The notes below the pieces were generated by a model. The model ran no database searches, was not told the origin of the DNA, and saw nothing but the letters and a program-made list of their open reading frames with translations. Both the position numbers and the translations under genes were made by a program. From Poriferisodalis sp965208555 (GTDB taxonomy: Bacteria > Actinomycetota > Acidimicrobiia > Acidimicrobiales > Poriferisodalaceae), in NCBI RefSeq assembly GCF_965208555.1, contig NZ_OZ242342.1, positions 868,001-932,000 on the forward strand: a DNA stretch of 64,000 bases, written 5' to 3'. This document shows positions 50,819-57,874 of this stretch, one piece after another (position 1 is the first letter of the stretch; every line of letters starts with the position of its first letter).

Positions 50819-51147
50819 GGCAGCACCACCGCAACGTCGTCGCCGCTGAGGCGGATCTCATAAACCGGAACGGGCTGGGTGGCGGGGAAGCAATTCGGCT
50901 TGCCGGTCCGCAGGTCGAAGCTCGACGAGTGCTGTGGGCACTCGAGCGCGCACTCGTCGGGCCAGACCCAGCCGTCGGCCAGCGAGTAGTTCTGGTGACT
51001 GCACCGGTCGCCGATGGCGTAGTAGTCCTCGCCGATGCGTGCGAGTGCAATGCGGTGCCCGTCGACGTCGAAGCGTCGGGCCTCGCCGTCTGGCACGTCG
51101 CCACGCTGGCACAGCACGGCGGTGCGGGCCTCGTCGGGGGTGCTCAT
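50815..51147 (-). CDS. Rieske [2Fe-2S] ferredoxin
   Basis: 110 residues. Rieske ligands Cys-x-His in GDRCSHQNYSL and Cys-x2-His in ALECPQHSSSFDLRTGK; the compact size matches the biphenyl/naphthalene-dioxygenase ferredoxin type, also found in suf operons of Actinobacteria. It probably carries electrons to the SUF machinery. Both ends overlap neighbours by 4 nt (sufD before, sufC2 after), so translation is coupled. Confidence 0.92.
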   Translation of the reverse strand: MSTPDEARTAVLCQRGDVPDGEARRFDVDGHRIALARIGEDYYAIGDRCSHQNYSLADGWVWPDECALECPQHSSSFDLRTGKPNCFPATQPVPVYEIRLSGDDVAVVLP

Positions 51148-52394
51148 TGGGTCACCGCGAAGTCGGCATCGGACACCAGCTCGTCGATGCGCCGGCGCAC
51201 CGATGCCGAGATCTCCTCAGACGGCAGCGCATCGAGCACTTCGTCGAAGAAGCCACGCACCACCAGCGCCTCGGCCACGTCGGTGGGCACGCCCCGGCTC
51301 TCGAGATAGAAGCGCTGATCGGCGTCGACGGGGCCGATCGAGGAGGCGTGGCTGCACTGCACATCGCTGTTCTCGATCTCGAGGTTCGGCACCGATTCGG
51401 CCCACGCATTGGGGGACAGCTTCAGATTCCGGTTGGTCTGGTTGGCCACGACATGGGGAGCGTCGGCCTCGATACGGATCAGCCCCGTGTAGACCGCCCG
51501 GGCGTGATCGTCGACCGCGCCCTTGAACAACAGGTCAGAGGTGGTGTGCGGTGCCACGTGGGTCTGGAAGGTGCGGAAGTCGAGCGTGGAGCTGCCCCGG
51601 CCGAAATACACGGCGTCGATCTCGCTGTGGCCGCCGCGCCCGGTCATGTCGATGCCGATGCGGGCCCGTGCGTATGCGCCGCCCATCGCCACCTGGCCGG
51701 TCCGCAGGTTGGCGTCTCGGCCCACGTCCGAGCAGAGGTTGGCGATCTGCCATGCGCGCGTGCCCAGTTCCTGCACGGTGAGGTGACCGAGGTGTGCACC
51801 GTCTCCGACGCTCAGCTCAGTCAGGGGGCAGACGAGTGCGGGCGTGTCGCCGCCGGTGTGATGCTCGATCACGGTGGCCTGGCTGGTGCGGCCGGCCACC
51901 ACGACGAGCCGGGGGAACCATGCCAGCCCCTCGACGTCGGTGTGGACGTGCACGACGATCGGCGCAGCCACCACCGCGTTCGGATCGATGCTGACGGCCA
52001 CCGGCGCTGTGGCCAGAGCCAGATTCCAGTCGCCGAAGACGTCGGGCCCTTCGGGGGCGACCGTGCCGATCAGATCGTCCGCGCCGTCGCCGAGCGTGCC
52101 CACGCGGATGCCCTCTGCCCGAACCGAGACGTCGACGACGGCACCGTTGGTGATGCGAACCACTGCCGCAGCGCCGTCGTCGACACCGTCCATCAGGCCC
52201 GCCGGCCCCGCAGCGCCGCCAGGCGCCGCGAAGGCATAGAGCGCAGGGTCGAGATCGTCGATCGGGGTGTAGCGCCACACCTCTTCGGTGAACGACGGCA
52301 TGCCGCTGGCGACCGCTCGTTCCGCCGCAGCGCGCCGCCGCTTGGTCAACGCGTCGGAGCCGTCGAGCGCGTCGACGAGGTCGGGGCTGAACAC
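51144..52394 (-). CDS. sufD: SufD, Fe-S cluster assembly scaffold
   Basis: 416 residues. The beta-helix core is typical of SufD (VHVHTDVEGLAWFPRLVVVA, HLTVQELGTRAWQ, HSEIDAVYFGRGSSTLDFR, FKGAVDDHARAVYTGLIRIE), ending with QCSHASSIGPVDADQRFYLE and SRGVPTDVAEALVVRGFFDE. It binds SufB and SufC. GTG 52394 is supported by TAGCCT 7 nt upstream (52402-52407), so sufD may have its own promoter in addition to any read-through from sufB. Confidence 0.92.
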   Translation of the reverse strand: MFSPDLVDALDGSDALTKRRRAAAERAVASGMPSFTEEVWRYTPIDDLDPALYAFAAPGGAAGPAGLMDGVDDGAAAVVRITNGAVVDVSVRAEGIRVGTLGDGADDLIGTVAPEGPDVFGDWNLALATAPVAVSIDPNAVVAAPIVVHVHTDVEGLAWFPRLVVVAGRTSQATVIEHHTGGDTPALVCPLTELSVGDGAHLGHLTVQELGTRAWQIANLCSDVGRDANLRTGQVAMGGAYARARIGIDMTGRGGHSEIDAVYFGRGSSTLDFRTFQTHVAPHTTSDLLFKGAVDDHARAVYTGLIRIEADAPHVVANQTNRNLKLSPNAWAESVPNLEIENSDVQCSHASSIGPVDADQRFYLESRGVPTDVAEALVVRGFFDEVLDALPSEEISASVRRRIDELVSDADFAVTQ

Positions 52395-52401
52395 GCTGCG
52401 G

Positions 52402-52407
52402 AGGCTA
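52402..52407 (-). promoter_or_regulatory. -10 box of sufD (leaderless GTG)
   Basis: TAGCCT on the minus strand, 7 nt before GTG 52394, with no Shine-Dalgarno. Confidence 0.45.
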
Positions 52408-52460
52408 CCGGCGCGCCCGTGAGGGCCTAGTGGGCCGTGACGGCCCGCATCGAGCCGTGA

Positions 52461-52874
52461 TCAGACCTCGCCGTCTTTGCGGTCGTCGCGGTCGCGACGG
52501 CGCTGCGCGCGCCTGGCCTTCTTGGTGGCCTTGCGCTTGCGCGCTTTCGCCCGGATGCCCTTCGGCCGCGCACGCTCGGCCGCGACCTCCTCCAGGATGC
52601 GCGGCCCCGCCTCGTTCACGATGTCCTCGGCTGCGTCCAGCAGGGCCGCAATCGAATCGTCTTCGCCGATGCTGGTGGGCTCCTTGGCGAAGTTCTGCAC
52701 GCCCAGCGATCCGTGCTGCCAGCCCGCATCGAGGCGTCGGGGCGAATAGGAGGGGCAGTCCTCCGGGCAGCGCCACGGGGCCTCGGGTGCGAGATCGAGA
52801 TTGCACTTGCGCACCGTGTCGCCATTCGGGTAGGTCCGGCTCTCGTAGTGGCGGCAGTTCGTTCGCATCGGCAT
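52461..52874 (-). CDS. Cysteine-containing small protein of unknown function in the suf cluster
   Basis: About 137 residues (ATG 52874; ATG 52868 also possible). The N-terminal half has four cysteines: CRHYESRTYPNGDTVRKC, then RCPEDCPSYSP, arranged like a small zinc or Fe-S site. A middle acidic helix (IAALLDAAEDIVNEAGPRI) leads to a very basic C-terminus (KARKRKATKKARRAQRRR), which could bind nucleic acid. It lies between the citE-like gene and sufD on the same strand. The frame is coherent, but I do not recognise a family. Confidence 0.6.
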   Translation of the reverse strand: MPMRTNCRHYESRTYPNGDTVRKCNLDLAPEAPWRCPEDCPSYSPRRLDAGWQHGSLGVQNFAKEPTSIGEDDSIAALLDAAEDIVNEAGPRILEEVAAERARPKGIRAKARKRKATKKARRAQRRRDRDDRKDGEV

Positions 52875-52888
52875 GGCAGCCGCCTCCC

Positions 52889-53764
52889 TCAGCGCTGCGC
52901 AATCGCGTCGGCGAGCGCTATCGCCCGCCGGGCTTCGTCCACGTGAAGATTCTCGACCATCTTGCCGTCTACGGTCACCACCCCACGGCCATCTGCAGCC
53001 GCTGCCTCGAATGCCTCGATGACCTGGCGATGGAAATCCAGCTCGTCCATGCTGGGCGAGAAGGCGTCGTTGCACGGGGCCACCTGGCTGGGGTGGATGA
53101 GCGTCTTGCCGTCGAAGCCGAGCGTCGCACCCTGCTCGCACACCGCGGCGAAGCCGTCGGCATTGCCAATGTCGTTGTAGACGCCGTCGAGTGCGGTCAC
53201 GCCCGCCTCGCGGGCAGCCACCAGGCAGGTCGCCAAGTGCGGCACCAGCGCAGCCCGATCAGGCGTGATCTTCGCCCGCAACTCCTTCGCCATGTCGTTG
53301 GTGCCCATGACCAGAGCATCGAGTCGTTCGAAATCGGCGATGGCACGGGCCTTGGCGATGCCGCCCGGGGTCTCGATCATCGCCCAGATGCGGGTGGTGT
53401 CCGGCGCGCCGGCAGCCTCCAGCAGCGCCGACACAGCGGCCAGTTCCGCTGCGTTGTCCACTTTCGGAATGACGACCGCGGACGGCCCGGCAGCGCCGGC
53501 GGCCGCAATGTCGTCGCGCCCCCATGGCGTGTCCAGCCCGTTGCAGCGGATCGTGAGCTCGCGGTGCCCGTACTCGCCCGAGGCCACCGCAGCGCAGGCA
53601 CCCTCACGGGCGGCTTCCTTGGCATCGGGCGCTACGGCGTCTTCGAGGTCGAAGATCAACGCGTCCGCATCGATGGTCTTGGCCTTCTCCAGCGCCCGGG
53701 CATTCGCCGCCGGCATGTACAGCACCGACCGGCGCGGGCGTGGGTAGGTGGCATCAGCGCTCAT
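52889..53764 (-). CDS. HpcH/HpaI aldolase/citrate lyase family (CitE-like), 1
   Basis: 291 residues. TIM-barrel lyase motifs: RRSVLYMPAANARALEKA, ALIFDLEDAVAPDAKEAAR (metal-binding Glu-Asp), IPKVDNAAEL, AMIETPGGIAKARAIADF and a late GKTLIHPSQVAPCND. It cleaves or hydrolyses a malyl- or citramalyl-CoA-type thioester. Together with the next gene it resembles the malyl-CoA lyase / malyl-CoA thioesterase pair of the ethylmalonyl-CoA or hydroxypropionate pathways. ATG 53764 begins 17 nt after the stop of that gene. Confidence 0.85.
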   Translation of the reverse strand: MSADATYPRPRRSVLYMPAANARALEKAKTIDADALIFDLEDAVAPDAKEAAREGACAAVASGEYGHRELTIRCNGLDTPWGRDDIAAAGAAGPSAVVIPKVDNAAELAAVSALLEAAGAPDTTRIWAMIETPGGIAKARAIADFERLDALVMGTNDMAKELRAKITPDRAALVPHLATCLVAAREAGVTALDGVYNDIGNADGFAAVCEQGATLGFDGKTLIHPSQVAPCNDAFSPSMDELDFHRQVIEAFEAAAADGRGVVTVDGKMVENLHVDEARRAIALADAIAQR

Positions 53765-53781
53765 AGGGCGTCCAAGCGTCC

Positions 53782-54840
53782 TCAGGCGGTGTCGAGCCCG
53801 TAGGCAGCGGCCAGCTCGGGGTCGGCCGCAGACAGGTCCCGAGCGAGCTGCAGCACCACCCGGCACTGCTTGACAGTGGCGTCGTCCTGCATCTTGCCGT
53901 CGATCATCACAGCGCCGGTGCCGTCGCCCATCTCGGTCACCACCCGCTGCGCCCACGCCACTTCGGCAGGCTCGGGGCTGAACACCCGCTTGGCGATGGC
54001 GATCTGGCTGGGGTGCAGGCTCCACGCCCCCACACAGCCCAGCAAGTAGGCGTTGCGGAACTGGTCCTCGCAGCCGATGGGGTCGGCGATGTCACCGAAC
54101 GGCCCGTAGTAGGGCAGGATGCCGGCGGTGCCGCAGGCGTCCACCATGCGGGCCAGCGTGTAGTGCCACAGGTCCTGCTGGAACGATGTGCGTGCGTCGT
54201 CGTCGCCGTCTGGCACGGGGTCGGTGCGCACGAGGTAGCCGGGATGCCCGCCACCGACGCGGGTGGTCTTCATGCGGCGGTCAGCGGCCAGGTCGGCAGG
54301 CCCCAGCGACAGCCCCTGCATGCGTGGGCTGGCCAGGCAGATCGACTCCACGTTGGCCACGCCGCGGGCGGTCTCGAGGATGGCATGCACCAGCAGCGGC
54401 CGTTCCAGCCCCACGCGGGCCTCGAGCTGGGCCAGCAGCCGGTCCACGTAGTGAATGTCCTCGGGGCCTTCCACCTTGGGCACCATGATCACGTCGAGCT
54501 TGTCGCCGATCTCGTGGCACAGCGCCCACACGTCGTCGAGGAACCACGGCGAGTCGAGGCTGTTCACCCGGGTCCACAGCTGCGTGTGGCCCGGCTCCCA
54601 CGCCTTGCCCACCTCGATCAGCCCTGCGCGGGCAGCGTCCTTGCTGTCGGCCGACACGGCGTCTTCCAGGTTGCCGAGCAGCACGTCGACCGTGGGGGCG
54701 ATGTCGGGCACCTTGGCCCGCATCCGCTCGTTCGACGGGTCGAAGAAGTGGATCATGCGCGAGGGCCGGAAGGGCACCTCGCGCAGCGGTTCAGGCGCCC
54801 CGAGAGCGAGCGGGGCGAAGAAGTCCTTTGGGCTGCGCAT
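53782..54840 (-). CDS. HpcH/HpaI aldolase/citrate lyase family (malyl-CoA lyase-like), 2
   Basis: 352 residues. PSRMIHFFDPSNERMRAKVP, LLGNLEDAVSADSKDAARAG, IMVPKVEGPEDIHYVDRLLA, LVHAILETARGVANVESICL and CVGAWSLHPSQIAIAKRVF give a complete lyase barrel. Length and motifs match L-malyl-CoA / beta-methylmalyl-CoA lyases. The ATG overlaps the sufB stop by one base (TGATG), so it is translated straight after SufB. A carbon-metabolism gene coupled to sufB is odd, and it could also act on another 3-hydroxyacyl-CoA. Confidence 0.85.
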   Translation of the reverse strand: MRSPKDFFAPLALGAPEPLREVPFRPSRMIHFFDPSNERMRAKVPDIAPTVDVLLGNLEDAVSADSKDAARAGLIEVGKAWEPGHTQLWTRVNSLDSPWFLDDVWALCHEIGDKLDVIMVPKVEGPEDIHYVDRLLAQLEARVGLERPLLVHAILETARGVANVESICLASPRMQGLSLGPADLAADRRMKTTRVGGGHPGYLVRTDPVPDGDDDARTSFQQDLWHYTLARMVDACGTAGILPYYGPFGDIADPIGCEDQFRNAYLLGCVGAWSLHPSQIAIAKRVFSPEPAEVAWAQRVVTEMGDGTGAVMIDGKMQDDATVKQCRVVLQLARDLSAADPELAAAYGLDTA

Positions 54841-56252
54841 CAGCCGATCGATCCCTCCATCTGAAGCTCGATCAGCCGGCTCCATTCGACGGCGTACTCC
54901 ATCGGCAGCGTGCGGGTCACGGGCTCGATGAAGCCGTTCACCACCATGCCCATGGCCTGCTCGGCCGACAGCCCGCGGCTCATGAGATAGAAGAGCTGCT
55001 CGTCGGCCACCTTCGACACCGTGGCCTCGTGGCCGATCTCGGCGTCGCGTGAGCCGATCTCCTGGTACGGGTAGGTGTCCGAACGGCTGTCCTGGTCGAG
55101 CAGCAGCGCGTCGCACTGGACGTGGCTGCGGCAGCCGCTCATGCCCTCTTCCACCCGTACGAGGCCGCGGTAGGTGGTGCGGCCGCCGTCCTTGGAGATC
55201 GACTTCGAGACGATCTTGGAGGTGGTCTCGGGGGCGGCGTGGACCATCTTGGCGCCGGCGTCCTGGTGCTGGCCGTTGCCGGCGTAGGCCACCGACAGCA
55301 CCTCGCCCGAGGCCTTGGGCCCCATCAGGTACACCGCCGGGTACTTCATGGTGAGGCGGCTGCCGATGTTGCCGTCGATCCACTCCACGTGGGCCTCGTC
55401 GTAGGCGGCGGCCCGCTTGGTGACCAGGTTGAACACGTTGTTCGACCAGTTCTGGATGGTGGTGTAGGTGATGCGCCCGCCAGGCAGCGCCACCAGCTCC
55501 ACCACAGCCGAGTGCAGCGAGTCGGTGGTGTATACCGGCGCCGAGCAGCCCTCGATGTAGTGCACCGTGGCGCCCTCGTCGGCGATGATCAGCGTCCGCT
55601 CGAACTGGCCCATGTTCTCGGCGTTGATGCGGAAGTAGGCCTGCAGCGGCATCTCCACCTCGACGCCGGGCGGCACGTAGATGAACGACCCGCCCGACCA
55701 CACCGCCGAGTTCAGCGCCGAGAACTTGTTGTCGCCCGGCGGGATGATGGTGCCGAAGTAGCGCTGGACGATGTCGGGGTACTCCTTGACGGCCGAGTCC
55801 ATGTCGCTGAACAGCACGCCCTGAGCCTCGAGGTCTTCCCGGTTGCGGTGGTACACCACCTCGGACTCGTACTGGGCGGTGACGCCGGCGAGGTACTTGC
55901 GCTCGGCCTCGGGGATGCCCAGCTTCTCGTAGGTGTCCTTGACCGAGTCGGGCAGCTCTTCCCAGGCGTCGACCTGACCCTCGGTGGGCTTGATGTAGTA
56001 GTAGATGTCGTCGAAGTAGATCTCCGACATGTCGCCGCCCCAGTTGGGCATGGGCTTGCGCTGGAAGATCTTGTAGGACCGCAGGCGGAAGTCGAGCATC
56101 CACTGGGGCTCGTTCTTGAGCGCGGACATCTCGCGGATGATCTCTTCGTCCAGGCCCTTGCGTGGCTTGAAGACGTAGTCTTCCTCGTCGCTCCACCCCA
56201 GCTTGTACTTGCCGAGGTCGATGCCGACGGCGGCTTCAGCGGTGTCGGTCAC
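54840..56252 (-). CDS. sufB: SufB, Fe-S cluster assembly scaffold
   Basis: 470 residues, full length. YKLGWSDEEDYVFKPRKGLD at the N-terminus, KEYPDIVQRYFGTIIPPGDN, YVPPGVEVEMPLQAYFRINA, YIEGCSAPVYTTDSLHSAVV, then GPKASGEVLSVAYAGNGQHQ and SRSDTYPYQEIGSRDAEIGH. It receives sulfur and builds the cluster with SufC and SufD. GTG 56252 is supported by TAGGCT 6 nt upstream (56259-56264). It is the first gene of the minus-strand suf cluster, which continues through the two lyases and the Cys protein to sufD, Rieske and sufC2. Confidence 0.95.
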   Translation of the reverse strand: MTDTAEAAVGIDLGKYKLGWSDEEDYVFKPRKGLDEEIIREMSALKNEPQWMLDFRLRSYKIFQRKPMPNWGGDMSEIYFDDIYYYIKPTEGQVDAWEELPDSVKDTYEKLGIPEAERKYLAGVTAQYESEVVYHRNREDLEAQGVLFSDMDSAVKEYPDIVQRYFGTIIPPGDNKFSALNSAVWSGGSFIYVPPGVEVEMPLQAYFRINAENMGQFERTLIIADEGATVHYIEGCSAPVYTTDSLHSAVVELVALPGGRITYTTIQNWSNNVFNLVTKRAAAYDEAHVEWIDGNIGSRLTMKYPAVYLMGPKASGEVLSVAYAGNGQHQDAGAKMVHAAPETTSKIVSKSISKDGGRTTYRGLVRVEEGMSGCRSHVQCDALLLDQDSRSDTYPYQEIGSRDAEIGHEATVSKVADEQLFYLMSRGLSAEQAMGMVVNGFIEPVTRTLPMEYAVEWSRLIELQMEGSIG

Positions 56253-56258
56253 AACCTC

Positions 56259-56264
56259 AGCCTA
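56259..56264 (-). promoter_or_regulatory. -10 box of sufB (leaderless GTG)
   Basis: TAGGCT on the minus strand, 6 nt before GTG 56252, with no Shine-Dalgarno. Confidence 0.5.
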
Positions 56265-56309
56265 ACGCCGCCCCCGCTCGGGTCATAGTGCAGAGCGCGG
56301 GCGGGGCGA

Positions 56310-57215
56310 TCAGCTCAGCAGGGCGGGGGCGAGGCGGCGCCAGCCGTCGAATGCTGCCGGGGGGTCGTCTGCCAGGACCTGCACACAGACGTGGTCGGCG
56401 CCGGCGTCGAAGTGAGCGTCCACACGGGCCTTGACTTCTTCCTCGGTGCCCCAGACGACGATGGCGTCGACCAGCTTGTCGGACGGGCCTCCGTCGGGGC
56501 CGCCGTCGATGTCGGCCTGGTCGAAGCCCAGCCGCAGCAGGTTGTTGGCGTAGTTCGGCAGGCCCAGGTAGATGGCCATGTTCTTGCGGGCCAGAGCCCG
56601 GGCTGAGTCGGCGTCGGTGTCCAGGACGGCCATCTGCTCGGGGTACAGCGCCGCGTCGGGACCCATCGTCTCGCGGGCCACCGCCGTGTGCTCGGGCGGC
56701 ACGAAGTACGGGTGTGCGCCGGCGGTCGCCGTTGCCGACAGCTCCAGCATCTTGGGGCCGAGTGCTGCCAGCACGATCTCGGGCAGCGCTTGGGGGCCGT
56801 GGGCCATGAAGCGGGACTTGCCCATGCGCTCGAGGTACTCACGCATGTAGCTGAGCGGCTTGGAGTAGTCGTGCTTGCGGATGTACTCCACCAGGTGGTG
56901 GTGGCTGACGCCGAGACCCAGCAGGAACCGGCCCGGGAACGCCTCGTCGATGGTGCGCAGCGTGTTGGCCATCGTCATGGGGTCGCGGGCGTAGATGTTG
57001 GCGATGCCCGTGGCGATCTTGATGGTGCTGGTGCCCTCCAGCAGCCGGGCGGCAGCCACGAATGGGTCACGCCCGACCGCCTCGGGGATCCAGAACGCCC
57101 CGTAGCCCAGCTCCTCGGCTTCGGCGCCGAACTCCACGCCCTGCGCAGACGGCAGCGCGTCGAGCACCCCCGTCCAGATGCCGATGCGTCCCAAGTCGAT
57201 GCTTCCCATGCTCAT
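56310..57215 (-). CDS. LLM-class (F420-type) oxidoreductase
   Basis: 301 residues with the luciferase-like barrel: EAEELGYGAFWIPEAVGRDP, TSTIKIATGIANIYARDPMT, GRFLLGLGVSHHHLVEY and the late HFDAGADHVCVQVLADDP. These motifs match the Actinobacterial TIGR03620-type group that uses coenzyme F420 rather than FMN. The physiological substrate is unknown. The ATG at 57215 has TAGCGT 8 nt upstream (57224-57229); ATG 57209 is an alternative. Confidence 0.85.
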   Translation of the reverse strand: MSMGSIDLGRIGIWTGVLDALPSAQGVEFGAEAEELGYGAFWIPEAVGRDPFVAAARLLEGTSTIKIATGIANIYARDPMTMANTLRTIDEAFPGRFLLGLGVSHHHLVEYIRKHDYSKPLSYMREYLERMGKSRFMAHGPQALPEIVLAALGPKMLELSATATAGAHPYFVPPEHTAVARETMGPDAALYPEQMAVLDTDADSARALARKNMAIYLGLPNYANNLLRLGFDQADIDGGPDGGPSDKLVDAIVVWGTEEEVKARVDAHFDAGADHVCVQVLADDPPAAFDGWRRLAPALLS

Positions 57216-57223
57216 GGGCCGTG

Positions 57224-57229
57224 ACGCTA
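57224..57229 (-). promoter_or_regulatory. -10 box of the LLM oxidoreductase gene
   Basis: TAGCGT on the minus strand, 8 nt before ATG 57215, with no Shine-Dalgarno. Confidence 0.4.
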
Positions 57230-57281
57230 CCGCCGCCGTGCAGGGCGCGTCAGAGTGCGCTCGATGATCTTTCTTGCGAGA

Positions 57282-57800
57282 TCAGTCGAGGCGGCGGAGC
57301 TCGCCCATGTAGCGGATGCGGCGGTCCAGGTAGTTCTGAACGCCCGGCAGGATGAGCGGCACCGTGTCGACGCCTTCGCGGATCTTGGCCGGCGTGCCGA
57401 CTGCGATCGTGCCTGGTGGCACCTTCATGCCGCCCGGCACCACGGCCCCTGCGCCCACGAGCGCCCGCTCGCCGACCTCGGCGTCGTGCAGCACGATGGC
57501 CCCGGTGCCCACCAGCGCCTCGTCGTGCACCACGCCGCCCTCGATGTGGGCCAGGTGGCCGATGGTGCAGCGCTCCCCCACGGTGGTCGACCACTCCTCG
57601 GTGACGTGCAGCACGGCGTTGTCCTGCACCGATGAGCCGGCGCCCACGAAGATGTCGTTGTCGTCGCCGCGCAGCACCGCACCCGACCAGATCGACGCCT
57701 CCGCGCCGATGGTCACCCTCCCGATGATGATCGCCTCGGGCATCACGAAGGCGTCGGGGTGGATGTCGGGCTCGTAATCGCCAAGCGCATAGATGGGCAC
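57282..57800 (-). CDS. Gamma carbonic anhydrase-like hexapeptide-repeat protein
   Basis: 172 residues of left-handed beta-helix: IIGRVTIGAEASIWSGAVLR, GAGSSVQDNAVLHVTEEWST and TIGHLAHIEGGVVHDEALVG, giving the three zinc histidines in the expected places. The group includes YrdA, PaaY and Cam. It may hydrate CO2, hydrolyse thioesters or be a scaffold. GTG 57800 has TAGCGT 6 nt upstream (57807-57812), which supports that start. Confidence 0.9.
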   Translation of the reverse strand: MPIYALGDYEPDIHPDAFVMPEAIIIGRVTIGAEASIWSGAVLRGDDNDIFVGAGSSVQDNAVLHVTEEWSTTVGERCTIGHLAHIEGGVVHDEALVGTGAIVLHDAEVGERALVGAGAVVPGGMKVPPGTIAVGTPAKIREGVDTVPLILPGVQNYLDRRIRYMGELRRLD

Positions 57801-57806
57801 GCCGCC

Positions 57807-57812
57807 ACGCTA
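57807..57812 (-). promoter_or_regulatory. -10 box of the gamma carbonic anhydrase gene (leaderless GTG)
   Basis: TAGCGT on the minus strand, 6 nt before GTG 57800. The oligopeptidase promoter (TACGGT 57860-57865) faces the other way in the same 74-nt gap. Confidence 0.45.
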
Positions 57813-57874
57813 CGCGGTTGTCGCCAGCCGCCACACATGGCCCGAGAGGGGCCGGGCGGTACGGTGCGCTCTCC

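Noticed and set aside
54841..56196. Extended frame upstream of the malyl-CoA lyase-like gene
   Set aside because: It is another reading frame of sufB on the same strand, Arg/Gly/His-rich and without motifs.
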